Of a stretch of DNA of 64,000 bases, positions 17,909 through 27,962 are shown one piece after another. The position numbers and the translations under genes were made by a program. The first letter of the stretch is position 1. Every line of letters starts with the position of its first letter. The notes below the pieces were generated by a model. That model had not been told where the DNA came from. It did no database searches and saw only the letters and a list, made by a program, of their open reading frames with translations. This DNA comes from Chitinophagales bacterium (GTDB taxonomy: Bacteria; Bacteroidota; Bacteroidia; Chitinophagales; UBA2359): positions 31,439 to 95,438 of the forward strand of contig JAEUUX010000032.1 of the NCBI GenBank assembly GCA_016787295.1, given 5' to 3'.

Positions 17909-18571
17909 TTATAAAAGATAAAAAGCAAGGAATACGAATACCCAAACCAAGTCTACAAAGTGCCAATAAAGACCTACTTTTTCGATAAGTTCGTAGTGTC
18001 CGCGACGTTCCAGAGAGCCTGTGGCTGCTAAAGAACAAGCAATAACGTTCAGCACCACTCCACTAAATACGTGGAAGCCGTGAAAACCTGTAATTAAGAA
18101 GAATAGTTGTCCAAAAGCGGGTGGGCCAAAAGGATTACCGGATAGTGTTTGTCCTTGATGAATAAGGTGTGACCACTCCCAAGCTTGGCAACCCAAGAAT
18201 GCCAAACCGCCCAATATGCCAAGCAACATCCACTTGACCACACCCTTGCGGTTCATCATATGCCCTTCTTGTACGGCACGCACCACAAATACACTACTCA
18301 AAATCAAGATAAAGGTCATTACACTCACAAACCCAAGCGGAATGTTGTAGCCTTCCAAAAGCGGGAAAGAGTTAAACACTTTGTTCGGGTCTGCCCATGT
18401 AGGACTACTAAAGCGGATAGTACCGTAGGTGATTAGTAAGGCAGAGAAAGTAAAGGCATCTGATACCAAAAAGTACCACATCATTAGCTTTCCATAACTG
18501 ACTGAAAAGGGCGATTTACCACCCGACCAATCTTGTTGCCCTACATTTCCGGCTGTTAATTCTGTAGCCAT
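17909..18571 (-). CDS. Heme-copper oxidase subunit III (220 aa)
   Basis: Membrane subunit of the terminal oxidase, about seven helices. It shows the subunit III hallmarks QAWEWSHL, FFLITGFHGFHVFSGV and YWHFVDLVWVFVF at the C-terminus. It is the second of two subunit III-type genes in the operon; pairs like this are common in Bacteroidota ACIII-oxidase operons. Confidence 0.85.
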   Translation of the reverse strand: MATELTAGNVGQQDWSGGKSPFSVSYGKLMMWYFLVSDAFTFSALLITYGTIRFSSPTWADPNKVFNSFPLLEGYNIPLGFVSVMTFILILSSVFVVRAVQEGHMMNRKGVVKWMLLGILGGLAFLGCQAWEWSHLIHQGQTLSGNPFGPPAFGQLFFLITGFHGFHVFSGVVLNVIACSLAATGSLERRGHYELIEKVGLYWHFVDLVWVFVFLAFYLL

Positions 18572-18741
18572 GCAGTATACTATATGTTTTAATTAGTTAC
18601 AAAAATGAAGGTTGTTGGTTGTGCGTAGATAATTTTTATTTAACTACTACTATTTAATAACTAAAGTAATATTATTTTATTACATTTATTTTTACAATCT
18701 CATAGATTTCCGAATCATTACACCATGATTTTTTTAACAAA

Positions 18742-19314
18742 TTATTGATAATACATAAAAAATCCAAATAAATACAGCCACAAAATGCCAATAAAGTGCC
18801 AATAAGTTGACAAAATATCAATCCCCAGATTAGGATATTCTTGTGGATAAGGCAATTTGAAGCTTTTTATCCAAAAAATCAGCAAAAAAACTATGCCTCC
18901 CAAAACGTGAGTAGCATGTAAACCCGATATGACGTATAAGAAAGCGCCCGACGGTGTTTGATCGCTCAACAAAATTCCCACATTCATTAGCGCCTGCCAG
19001 CCTTTGTATTGTAACACGCAAAACACTATGCCCAACAGTAGGGTAATACCCAAAAAATTTCTGTAGGTCGAATAGTTATTTCGTTTATAGTTGGCAGATG
19101 CCACAAAAAGGCAAATACTGCTTAATATAAGCACACCACTACTTATCCAAAAAATAGTAGGTAATTGATACGCCTCCCAATTGCCTTGCATACGCCGCAC
19201 AATGTAGGCGCTTGTCAAGCCAGCAAACATCATAATGATGCTACCTATGGCTATCCATAGCAAGAACATTTTGGGGTGTATACGTTTAGTAGGTTTTGCA
19301 GGTATTGTAGACAT
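18742..19314 (-). CDS. Heme-copper oxidase subunit III-like protein (190 aa)
   Basis: Shorter paralog of the next gene: five helices, with SAYIVRRMQGNWE, FLYVISGLHATHVLGGIVF and TYWHFIGILWLYLFGFF. The first two helices of full subunit III seem absent, as usual for this short type. A 170-nt A+T-rich gap separates it from the next gene, longer than other gaps in the operon. No promoter match stands out there. Confidence 0.82.
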   Translation of the reverse strand: MSTIPAKPTKRIHPKMFLLWIAIGSIIMMFAGLTSAYIVRRMQGNWEAYQLPTIFWISSGVLILSSICLFVASANYKRNNYSTYRNFLGITLLLGIVFCVLQYKGWQALMNVGILLSDQTPSGAFLYVISGLHATHVLGGIVFLLIFWIKSFKLPYPQEYPNLGIDILSTYWHFIGILWLYLFGFFMYYQ

Positions 19315-19377
19315 AAAGTAAAACCAAAGATTAACAATTAAGAAAACACATCAAAAAAAACAATATGCAATGATGTT

Positions 19378-20280
19378 TTATTTTATCCAAACATGGTCAA
19401 CTACCATAAGAATTTGTAACAAAGGTAGGTAGATAATAGAAGCAAACATCAATTTCAGGGCGGCAGCATTATCACATTTTTGAAACAGATGAATACCGGC
19501 TCCCAAGAAAAACAAACCCAACAATAGGGCAAATACTGCATATAAATAAGATGTTTGTCCGATTAAGGTAGGGAATAAAGAAACAACCATCAGAATCAGA
19601 ATATAGGATATGACATGTATGGCTGTTCTTTGATTGCGTTCTTCGGGGGTTGGCACCAATTTAAAACCAGCTTTGGCATATTCTTCGGCACCAAGCCAGC
19701 CAATTGCCCAAAAGTGTGGGAACTGCCACAAGAATTGGATAGCAAACAACACATAAGCTTCGTAACTCAACACCGATGTAGCCGCTACCCAACCAATAGT
19801 GGGCGGTAACGCTCCCGGAATCGCTCCTACCAAGATAGCAATAGGGCTAATGCGTTTTAGGGGTGTATATACAAAGGCATACGACAACATAGAAATAGCT
19901 CCTATGAGTGCTGCCAAATCATTGAACCAATACCAAAGAATAAGTAAACCCGCAATACCACACAAACCCGCTATTAATACGCCTTCGGTAGTTGTCATAC
20001 GTCCTGCCGCAATAGGTCTATTGGCAGTACGTTTCATTAACTTATCATAATCTTTTTCCAATACTTGGTTAAAACCATTGGCGGCACCAGTTATAAGGAA
20101 TCCTGCAAGGCTTAACAAAAGTATTTTTACCCATTCAATTTGTCCATTATAAGCCATCAAATATCCCAAAACTGACGAAAAAACAACGGTCAAGTTCAGT
20201 CGATATTTGGTCAAAATGGCGTAATCATTTAGCTTAAGTATAAGGTTAGATGATGTTGTTGTTTGAGTTGTTGATAACAT
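19378..20280 (-). CDS. ctaB: Protoheme IX farnesyltransferase (heme O synthase)
   Basis: 300 residues, UbiA-type integral membrane prenyltransferase with about nine helices. The first Asp-rich motif NGFNQVLEKDYDKLMKRT and the second YTPLKR plus GAIPGALPPTIGW are typical of CyoE/CtaB. It farnesylates heme b to heme O, precursor of heme A for the oxidase encoded beside it. Heme A synthase (CtaA) is not in the window. Confidence 0.92.
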   Translation of the reverse strand: MLSTTQTTTSSNLILKLNDYAILTKYRLNLTVVFSSVLGYLMAYNGQIEWVKILLLSLAGFLITGAANGFNQVLEKDYDKLMKRTANRPIAAGRMTTTEGVLIAGLCGIAGLLILWYWFNDLAALIGAISMLSYAFVYTPLKRISPIAILVGAIPGALPPTIGWVAATSVLSYEAYVLFAIQFLWQFPHFWAIGWLGAEEYAKAGFKLVPTPEERNQRTAIHVISYILILMVVSLFPTLIGQTSYLYAVFALLLGLFFLGAGIHLFQKCDNAAALKLMFASIIYLPLLQILMVVDHVWIK

Positions 20281-20352
20281 TTGGTTGATAGGTACTTTTT
20301 AAATGGTCAATTAACAACAGCATAAAGTTCAAGCAAAACAACTCTATGAGAG

Positions 20353-20389
20353 GCATTAGGTATTTGCGAATTGCGCCAATACCTAATGC
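20353..20389. terminator. Hairpin between coxA and ctaB
   Basis: GCATTAGGTATT pairs perfectly with AATACCTAATGC (12 bp, 13-nt loop). There is no T-run on the minus strand, so it may be an RNA-stability or partial-termination hairpin that sets a lower level for the assembly genes downstream. Confidence 0.5.
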
Positions 20390-20421
20390 TGTTCTTTTAG
20401 ATATAGAGTAGAAATAATTAC

Positions 20422-22266
20422 TTATTTCAAGGCACTATCAGGAGTAGTTTGCGGAATAAAATCGTGTCCGTCTTTGTAGTACTCATAAGGACCACGATGC
20501 ACAGCAGGTATAGCACCTTCCCAGTTACCATGTCCGGGTTCGATAGGTGTTGTCCATTCCAAGGTATTGTAATTGAACGGGTTTTCGGTAGTCATTTTTT
20601 TACCTTTGAAAGCACTATAGAAAAAGTTGATGACAAACAACAACTGTGCTGCAAATACAATAATAGCAGAAACACTAATAAATACATTTAGGTTTTCATA
20701 CATATTAAATGTATTAAAGTACTCATCAGTGTAGTATCGACGTGGAACACCAGTCATACCCAAATAGTGCATAGGCCAAAATATGCAATAACTTCCCACA
20801 AAAGTCACCCAAAAGTGAATAGCTCCCATGGTATCGTTCATCTGGCGACCTTTCCACATTTTTGGGAACCAGTGATAAATACCTGCCAACATACCAAAAC
20901 CACCTGCCATCGCCATAACAATATGGAAGTGTGCCGTAACAAAATAAGTATCGTGCAATGGAATATCAAGAGTAGAATTACCCAAGAAAATACCGGTCAA
21001 ACCACCTGAAATAAACATCGAAACGAAACCTACTGCAAACAAAGTAGCAGGTGTATAGTTGATATTAGCACGCCACATTGTTCCTATCCAATTGAATACT
21101 TTGATAGCAGAAGGCACTGCAATCAACAAAGTAAACAATACGAAAATAGAACCAACAAACGGATTCATACCCGACATAAACATGTGGTGCGCCCACACTA
21201 AGAAAGCCAATACGGTGATGGCTAATATAGACAACACCATTGCCGAATAACCAAAGATAGGTTTGCGACAGTTGGCAGCCAAAATTTCAGATACCATACC
21301 CATCGCAGGCAAGATGATGATGTATACTTCGGGGTGTCCGAGAAACCAGAACAAGTGCTGGAACAAAATTGGGCTACCACCTTGTACCAATTCGCCTGCG
21401 CTATTAGTGAATTGCTGACCTGCAATGTAGATGTCTGACAAATAGAAGTTTGTACCTAAGCTACGGTCAAAAATCAACAGCAAAGCACCCGACAAAAGCA
21501 CGGGGAAAGATAATACACCTAAGATAGCGGTAAAGAAAAATGCCCACATGGTCAAAGGCATACGCATCATGGTCATACCTTTGGTGCGCATATTCAAGAT
21601 AGTGGCAATATAGTTGAGACTTCCCAACAAAGAGGAAACCACAAACACTGCCATACTCAACAACCATAGGGTCATACCGGTACCTGAACCTATATTAGCT
21701 TGGGGCAAGGCACTCAAGGGCGGATATACTGTCCAACCACCTGCTGCAGGACCCGTTTGTAAGAAGAGCGAGATGAACAACAGTACACTCGCCGTAAAAA
21801 AGAACCAATATGAAAGCATATTGAGGAATGGTGCTGCCATATCGCGAGCACCAATCTGCAATGGAATTAGCAAATTACTGAAAGTACCACTCAAGCCTGC
21901 CGTCAATACAAAGAATACCATGATAGTACCGTGCATTGTCACCAAAGCATAGTAAAATTGAGGATCTAATTTACCACCTTTTGCCCAACCACCCAAGAAC
22001 ATTTCCAATAACGGAAAACTTTCATCGGGCCAACCTAATTGAAAGCGGAACAAAACAGAGAAAAATACGCCTATTAATGACCAAACAATACCTGTGATAA
22101 GGAATTGTTTTGAAATCATTTTATGGTCTTGACTAAATATATATTTGGTGATAAAAGACTCTTTGTGGTGTCCATGTCCTTCTTCATGATGGTCTGCATC
22201 ATGGTGAATAACGTCATGGCTCAAGTCATTATGTAATGTATCTTGGTGCATGTTAGCCATATACAA
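20422..22266 (-). CDS. coxA: Cytochrome c oxidase subunit I (aa3-type heme-copper oxidase)
   Basis: 614 residues, 12 or more transmembrane helices. The catalytic core is intact: heme ligand region ALVTMHGTIMVFF, the CuB His-Tyr pair in FWFLGHPEVYIIILP, a HHMF pair, and VTAHFHIVMAMAGG with the heme a/a3 ligands. It reduces oxygen and pumps protons. The N-terminus is long and His/Asp-rich (residues 4-35). An alternative start is two codons downstream. The gene starts 16 nt after coxB. Confidence 0.95.
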   Translation of the reverse strand: MYMANMHQDTLHNDLSHDVIHHDADHHEEGHGHHKESFITKYIFSQDHKMISKQFLITGIVWSLIGVFFSVLFRFQLGWPDESFPLLEMFLGGWAKGGKLDPQFYYALVTMHGTIMVFFVLTAGLSGTFSNLLIPLQIGARDMAAPFLNMLSYWFFFTASVLLFISLFLQTGPAAGGWTVYPPLSALPQANIGSGTGMTLWLLSMAVFVVSSLLGSLNYIATILNMRTKGMTMMRMPLTMWAFFFTAILGVLSFPVLLSGALLLIFDRSLGTNFYLSDIYIAGQQFTNSAGELVQGGSPILFQHLFWFLGHPEVYIIILPAMGMVSEILAANCRKPIFGYSAMVLSILAITVLAFLVWAHHMFMSGMNPFVGSIFVLFTLLIAVPSAIKVFNWIGTMWRANINYTPATLFAVGFVSMFISGGLTGIFLGNSTLDIPLHDTYFVTAHFHIVMAMAGGFGMLAGIYHWFPKMWKGRQMNDTMGAIHFWVTFVGSYCIFWPMHYLGMTGVPRRYYTDEYFNTFNMYENLNVFISVSAIIVFAAQLLFVINFFYSAFKGKKMTTENPFNYNTLEWTTPIEPGHGNWEGAIPAVHRGPYEYYKDGHDFIPQTTPDSALK

Positions 22267-22282
22267 TATGTTTTGGGTGTTA

Positions 22283-23350
22283 TTATTTTAAAGATACCTT
22301 TTTAGAGGTCGTTGCACTACTATTTTCTTCTGTTTGTTGCGAAGCCGTAGTGGGTGTTGTATTGCTTTCTTTGGCAGCCACATTTTGTTTTTTGTAGAGT
22401 GACTCTTGCGAAGCCAACCATTTTTTGAATTTGGCTTCTTCTTCCACTACCACAACACGGCGCATATTGAAGTGTGATACACCACACAATTCGGCACATG
22501 CCAATTCGTATTCAAATTTGGGGTTGTTCAAATCTTGGCGCATTTGCTCAGTAGTTTTGGTAGGAATAAACCAAAACTGTGTAGGAATGCCCGGAACAGC
22601 GTCCATTTTCACTTTGAAATGTGGCAAATAAAAATTGTGCAACACATCTAAAGCATTGATTTTCACCAATACAGCTTTGTTCAAAGGCAAGTGCAAGGTA
22701 TCTGCCTGAAAATCATCTTTGTTATTGGCATCTTTCCAATCCTGACCAAAGGCGTTTTCCGATGAGATATATTTAATTTGTTTGTTGCCTAATTTGTTGT
22801 CTAAACCCGAATAGCGAAAATCCCACGCAAATTGTTTAGCAGTTGCTTCAATAATGTATGCATCAGCAGGAGCATCACCCATAATTCGATACCACGAACT
22901 AATTCCTTGGTATACTAACAATATCATCACAAAAGCGGGAATCATGGTCCATATCATCTCCAATTTGTTAGAGCCGGGGAAATAGTATGATTTTTTTGTC
23001 GCAGAACCGCTATATATGTAAGAAAAAACAAACAAAACGATGTGTGTCAATACAAATACAGGAACAGTTGCCACCAATGTCCAGAAGAACATACTTTCGA
23101 TTTCGGCTCCGTGTACAGAGGATGCCGGTGGCAAAAACCAGTCCTTATAATACCAAGTTGCCCAGAATGAAAGGGGCAAACCAACTATCATAAATATCAA
23201 AAACAGCATACCGTGTATTTTGTTGTTGCGTTCTTGGCTTGTCATGTTGTTGCCGCGCAACACACCAATTAGCTCGCCTGCTCTCGATATTTGAAATAAA
23301 ATAATGAGTACCAATAGGACAATAATTAATCCTAATAAGGTCGTATTCAT
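22283..23350 (-). CDS. coxB: Cytochrome c oxidase subunit II
   Basis: 355 residues from the ATG giving MNTTLLGLII; the longer in-frame start would overlap the upstream gene. Three N-terminal hydrophobic helices (one more than usual), then the periplasmic cupredoxin domain with the complete CuA site CAELCGVSHFNM and the Trp-rich TAKQFAWDFRY electron-entry region. No fused cytochrome c domain, so the electron donor is ACIII heme or a soluble cytochrome. The C-terminal 30 residues are Ser/Thr-rich low complexity. Confidence 0.93.
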   Translation of the reverse strand: MNTTLLGLIIVLLVLIILFQISRAGELIGVLRGNNMTSQERNNKIHGMLFLIFMIVGLPLSFWATWYYKDWFLPPASSVHGAEIESMFFWTLVATVPVFVLTHIVLFVFSYIYSGSATKKSYYFPGSNKLEMIWTMIPAFVMILLVYQGISSWYRIMGDAPADAYIIEATAKQFAWDFRYSGLDNKLGNKQIKYISSENAFGQDWKDANNKDDFQADTLHLPLNKAVLVKINALDVLHNFYLPHFKVKMDAVPGIPTQFWFIPTKTTEQMRQDLNNPKFEYELACAELCGVSHFNMRRVVVVEEEAKFKKWLASQESLYKKQNVAAKESNTTPTTASQQTEENSSATTSKKVSLK

Positions 23351-23408
23351 AGCTAGATGTTTTACGATGAGAAAATAAGTGGCGCGTATGCCAAAGACCT
23401 GCAAAGGT

Positions 23409-24635
23409 CTATGTATGATGCACAAAACTTTCTTTCACAAATGGGTGATTGACAGGCAACATAGGTGCCGCTGCCAAATTGCGGAAGAAGACAAACAGAA
23501 ACAAACCAATATAGAAACAGAAAATCCCAATTTCTAACAAACCAATGCCGCTAAAATGAACTTCATGACCACCATGAGACATATTTGCCAAAGCACCGGG
23601 CATTGACATTTGGAAAAAATCCATCCAGTGTCCAAAGATAATAACAGCGCCCAAAGTACAAGCTACTTTAAAGTTGCGTTTTGCACCTCTTGTTACCAAG
23701 ATAAGGAAAGGCGTAATGAAGTTAAGGATAAACGTAAACCACATTAATATAGGATAATGTGCATTACGAATCTCATAATACTTTGTTTCTTCGGGCATAT
23801 TGCTATACCAAATCAACATAAATTGCGAAAAATACAGATAAGTCCAAGCAATGCTAAAGCCAAACATGAACTTACCAATATCATGGAAGTGTTCGTCGGT
23901 CATATAGGGCAAATAGCCGCGTGTCTTGAGATAGGCACACAACAAATAGGTCACAGACATGCCTGTCACAAAATAACTAATGAAGTTATACCAACCCCAC
24001 AAAGTACTGTACCAATGTGGTTGAATGGACATAAACAAATCCCAAGATGCCATCGACTCCGATACCGCAAAAAATACGATAAAGAATGCAGCGATGTATT
24101 TGCTGTTTTGATACAATTTTTGGTTATATCCCTTGTCTCCTTCCAAAGAATTGCGACGCAAGAACCAAGCAAAGGCACTCCAAGCCACTACATACAGCAC
24201 GATACGTCCTAAGAAGAAAGGTTTATTTAAATAGGCACTTTTTCCTGCCAAAATTTTATCATAGTGCGGACTTGCTGGGTCGGTCAAAGATGGGTCTAAC
24301 CAGTGATAGATATGTCCCATGCCCAAAAAGACAACTACTAACAACAATATGCCACCCACAGGCAAGTACAAGGACATAGCTTCCATCACACGACGAAACA
24401 TGATGTACCAACCGCCATAACCTTGCGTATTAGCGGCAATAAAAAAGGTAGCAGCTAAGGCAATGCCAACTGTAAAAAAAGTATTGTATAACAACGCCGT
24501 CCAAATGCGCGTTGGATTATCTATATTTAAGAATACACCTACCAAAGCCAAGACCAAACCCACCACCATAAGTATCATGATGTTGCGTTGTTCTTTGCCC
24601 GTAGCGACAAATTGTAAGTGGTCAATATTAGCCAT
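23409..24635 (-). CDS. actF: ACIII subunit ActF (quinol:cytochrome c oxidoreductase membrane subunit)
   Basis: 408 residues from MANIDHLQFV; an upstream in-frame ATG adds a 50-residue implausible leader. About ten helices of the NrfD/PsrC type, related to ActC. ActF is the second quinol-side membrane subunit of Alternative Complex III, which oxidises menaquinol and passes electrons to the oxidase. Placement between actE and coxB is the usual one in Bacteroidota. Confidence 0.87.
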   Translation of the reverse strand: MANIDHLQFVATGKEQRNIMILMVVGLVLALVGVFLNIDNPTRIWTALLYNTFFTVGIALAATFFIAANTQGYGGWYIMFRRVMEAMSLYLPVGGILLLVVVFLGMGHIYHWLDPSLTDPASPHYDKILAGKSAYLNKPFFLGRIVLYVVAWSAFAWFLRRNSLEGDKGYNQKLYQNSKYIAAFFIVFFAVSESMASWDLFMSIQPHWYSTLWGWYNFISYFVTGMSVTYLLCAYLKTRGYLPYMTDEHFHDIGKFMFGFSIAWTYLYFSQFMLIWYSNMPEETKYYEIRNAHYPILMWFTFILNFITPFLILVTRGAKRNFKVACTLGAVIIFGHWMDFFQMSMPGALANMSHGGHEVHFSGIGLLEIGIFCFYIGLFLFVFFRNLAAAPMLPVNHPFVKESFVHHT

Positions 24636-24796
24636 TATTGGAAATAGATTTCTTAGATTAAACAGATACCAAACAACTTCCATACCACACAGACATGGCA
24701 ATTTATTTGGGATATAAGGGATATGTGGAAAACAAACAACGTTGGCAGCAAAATCGCCCCAAACAGTATACTTCATTTCACACACATAATTACTAA

Positions 24797-25636
24797 CTAC
24801 TTAGTTTTTTTAACTGTAGATTTAGTGGTGGTGGTAGTAGTGGTAGTAACTCCTTCCACTTTGGTAGTAGTAGTGGTAGTGGTTTTGGAGGCAGTACTAT
24901 CAGCAGTGGCTGTGGTCGTAGCCGCCGCCGCAGGTACAGCGCCTTTTGATGAATAGGTTGCTGCATCTTTGTAGGTCAAGCGACCCGTAATGAGCGCCAA
25001 AGCTTCGTTTTTGGTCAATTTTTTGTTAGAGGCAATATGAGCTGCTTGTAAGTCTTTAATATAAGACACTACTTTCCAGCGTTCTTCTTTGCTCATCTGC
25101 CCTGCATAAGAACCCATGTTGTTTTTGCCATATTGGATAGAATGAAACATTTTTCCTTCGGGCATTTCCAACAAACGGTCAATAAAATATGAGGGAGGTC
25201 CGCCGGGATATTTACCACTTTTCACAATTTCGCCTTGTCCGTCTCCTTTGTCACCATGACAAATAGCACAATTTGTGGCATATAACGCTTTTCCGTCTCC
25301 CAATACGCCACTATGTTGGGCGTTCATGGGATTAAACAATTCTACTCCCGCTCTTTCATAGTCTTCGGGAGTATCAGCAAAAGGATAAGGTGTATAGCCT
25401 TGCGGAATAGTACCTTTAACTGGTAAGCGGGCAGACTGTCCTGTTGCCGATAAACGAATAGTGTCCCCTTCGGGGCTTATTATATCGCGACTCGGAGAAT
25501 AGTATTCGTAGGCTTGTGAATGTACCATATCGGGCATATACTCACGTCCCGTATAGTCACCTTCGGCTTTGCAGCCTGTGAAATAAATGGCAACACCCAC
25601 CAATAACAACAAATAAATTTGAGTATGCTTCAACAT
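24797..25636 (-). CDS. actE: ACIII subunit ActE, monoheme cytochrome c lipoprotein
   Basis: 279 residues. Lipoprotein signal with lipobox TGC at residues 20-22. One heme motif CAICHGD near residue 118 and a likely Met ligand in NMGSYAGQMSKEE. The last 45 residues are a low-complexity Thr/Lys/Val tail, encoded by a run of ACN codons; this tail is probably surface-exposed and may vary in length. ActE is an electron exit subunit of ACIII. Confidence 0.88.
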   Translation of the reverse strand: MLKHTQIYLLLLVGVAIYFTGCKAEGDYTGREYMPDMVHSQAYEYYSPSRDIISPEGDTIRLSATGQSARLPVKGTIPQGYTPYPFADTPEDYERAGVELFNPMNAQHSGVLGDGKALYATNCAICHGDKGDGQGEIVKSGKYPGGPPSYFIDRLLEMPEGKMFHSIQYGKNNMGSYAGQMSKEERWKVVSYIKDLQAAHIASNKKLTKNEALALITGRLTYKDAATYSSKGAVPAAAATTTATADSTASKTTTTTTTKVEGVTTTTTTTTKSTVKKTK

Positions 25637-25658
25637 CGTAGTATTTTTTTACAGTCAA

Positions 25659-26246
25659 TTAATGGTGTGCGGCATGAGCATGCTCGTCGCCATGTTTATA
25701 CAAATTGGGTAATAATTCATTGTTGAGTAGGCGGTCGTTCACCTCTTCCGCGCCAGTTTCGCGCATCAATTGGCGAATGGCTTGTTGCTCGTCATCTTTG
25801 TTGTATTGTTTGCAACACATCACCAAAGCGAATTTACAATCCGTAGTGCGACGGTCAACAATTTCTACAGGTTTGAAAATAGAGAAACCATTGCGCAAAT
25901 AGTAAGTAACAGTCATACCAACAGCAGCAAACAAAACTGTTAACTCAAACGTAATTGGCACAAATGAAGGAAGGGCAAAGAAAGGTTTACCACCTACAAT
26001 AAGAGGCCAATCCATCACCTGAATAAGTGTCATTGTTATGACCGCAGTAAGTGTTCCTGTTGCGCCATACACAAAACCTGCTGTATGCAAGCGGGTATCT
26101 TGCAAGTTCATAGCTATATCCAAGCCATGCACCGGAAAAGGAGTATAACATTCATGAACACGATAACCTTCTTGGGCAAAACGCTTTACGGCATCTACCA
26201 ATTTGTCATCATCATCATAAATACCGACAATATATTTATGTTTCAT
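25659..26246 (-). CDS. actD: ACIII subunit ActD (DUF3341)
   Basis: 195 residues. N-terminal soluble part (YIVGIYDDDDKLVDAVKRF) with HECYTPFPVHGLD, two membrane helices (about 57-78 and 98-118), then a soluble tail. This is the DUF3341 pattern found in ACIII operons between actC and actE. Role is structural in the complex. Confidence 0.87.
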   Translation of the reverse strand: MKHKYIVGIYDDDDKLVDAVKRFAQEGYRVHECYTPFPVHGLDIAMNLQDTRLHTAGFVYGATGTLTAVITMTLIQVMDWPLIVGGKPFFALPSFVPITFELTVLFAAVGMTVTYYLRNGFSIFKPVEIVDRRTTDCKFALVMCCKQYNKDDEQQAIRQLMRETGAEEVNDRLLNNELLPNLYKHGDEHAHAAHH

Positions 26247-26296
26247 TGTTTTATTGATTTTGAATTTACAAATCCGATTAGCGATATTTAAAATTA

Positions 26297-27829
26297 CTAA
26301 TCTTTGTGGTGCAAAGCACCTGCCAAATGTCCGCCATGTCCATGATGTTCAACATCATGAATTGCTTTGTCTGCCAAAGAAACGCCTCTGTTGTGCAAAT
26401 CGGTTTCTTCTTGTCCAATTTTGGCAATGTATTGGTCTCCCGATGTTTTAAGGATACTTTTCACCTCTGCAATTGCCACTACGGGTAGTGTCCGACAGAA
26501 TATCAAGAAAAATGTCATGAATATACCCATCGTACCGACATAAATACCCACCTCAACCCAAGTTGGGGAATAGTATGCCCAACTGGAGGGCAAGAAGTCG
26601 CGGTGAAGCGAAGTAACGATAATCACAAAACGCTCAAACCACATACCAACATTAATGACGAGGGACAATATAAATGTCACCCACAAGTTGCGGCGCAAAG
26701 CTTTTATCCAGAAAAATTGCGGAGAGATTACGTTACAAGTCATCATAGACCAATATGCCCACCAATAAGGGGCTGGTTCAACACCAAACAAAGGTCCAAA
26801 GATATAGGGGTCGGCAACACGGTTGCGGATAAACACCCAACGCTCGAACGTATTGACCGAATACCAAGCCGTAAAAAACTCGGTGATATAGGCAATACCG
26901 ACTATAGACCCTGTTAATACGATGATTTTGTTCATCGACTCAACGTGGGCTATGGTGATATAGTTTTCTAAACTCATTACTTTACGGGCAATCAACATCA
27001 GTGTTAACACCATCGCAAAACCCGAGAAAATCGCACCCGCTACGAAGTAGGGAGGAAATATCGTGGTATGCCAACCCGGAATGACAGACGTAGCAAAGTC
27101 AAAACTTACTATTGAGTGAACAGAAAGTACCAAGGGTGTGGATAAACCTGCCAAAATCAAACTCAACGACTCGAAACGTTGCCATTGTTTGGCGGTACCC
27201 GTCCAGCCGAAGCTCAAAATTTGGTAAACACGCTCACGGAAAGACCCTTCTTTGGTACGGTCGCGGACGGTGGCAATGTCAGGTAACAAACCTGTATACC
27301 AGAACAATAGGGATACCGTAAAATAGGTACTAATCGCAAATACGTCCCACAACAAAGGGGAGTTGAAATTGACCCAAAGGGGACCACGTGTGTTGGGATA
27401 AGGGAAAATGAAAAAACCTATCCACACACGTCCCATATGGAACACGGGGAACAAACCCGCACAAATTACGGCAAAGATAGTCATCGCTTCGGCGGCGCGG
27501 TTTACTCCTGTACGCCATTTCTGGCGGAACAATAACAAAATCGCTGAAATAAGCGTACCTGCGTGACCAATACCAATCCACCATACAAAGTTGGTAATAT
27601 CCCATGCCCAGTCTACGGTTCGGTTGGCACCCCAAACACCTATACCTTTCCAAACGGTATAAGCAATACTCAATACCCCAATAAGGGCAACAACGGCAGA
27701 AATGGCAGTAGCCACAACCCAAATCATGCCTACTTTTCCTTCTGTACCTTTGGCTATATCTTCGGTAATATCTGCATACGTGCGATTACCCTGAATTAGC
27801 GGCTCTCTTATAGGCGAACTATAATGCAT
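26297..27829 (-). CDS. actC: ACIII subunit ActC (NrfD/PsrC-type quinol-binding membrane subunit)
   Basis: 510 residues from MHYSSPIREPLI; an ATG 24 nt upstream is less likely. About ten helices; motifs such as GIGHAGTLISAILLLFRQKWRTG and PNTRGPLWVNFNSPLLWD are typical of ActC. It forms the main quinol oxidation site and probably proton path, contacting the iron-sulfur part of ActB. C-terminal tail is His-rich. Confidence 0.9.
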   Translation of the reverse strand: MHYSSPIREPLIQGNRTYADITEDIAKGTEGKVGMIWVVATAISAVVALIGVLSIAYTVWKGIGVWGANRTVDWAWDITNFVWWIGIGHAGTLISAILLLFRQKWRTGVNRAAEAMTIFAVICAGLFPVFHMGRVWIGFFIFPYPNTRGPLWVNFNSPLLWDVFAISTYFTVSLLFWYTGLLPDIATVRDRTKEGSFRERVYQILSFGWTGTAKQWQRFESLSLILAGLSTPLVLSVHSIVSFDFATSVIPGWHTTIFPPYFVAGAIFSGFAMVLTLMLIARKVMSLENYITIAHVESMNKIIVLTGSIVGIAYITEFFTAWYSVNTFERWVFIRNRVADPYIFGPLFGVEPAPYWWAYWSMMTCNVISPQFFWIKALRRNLWVTFILSLVINVGMWFERFVIIVTSLHRDFLPSSWAYYSPTWVEVGIYVGTMGIFMTFFLIFCRTLPVVAIAEVKSILKTSGDQYIAKIGQEETDLHNRGVSLADKAIHDVEHHGHGGHLAGALHHKD

Positions 27830-27962
27830 ATATGAGGAGTTGTAAATTAACAAATTTTAGAAAGACGCATTTCCTCACAAAAAGGACATTGCGCTATGAA
27901 TGCTATGTAAAGCTGGGTGTATATTATATTTGTAATAATGCAAACTTACTTAACAAACAACC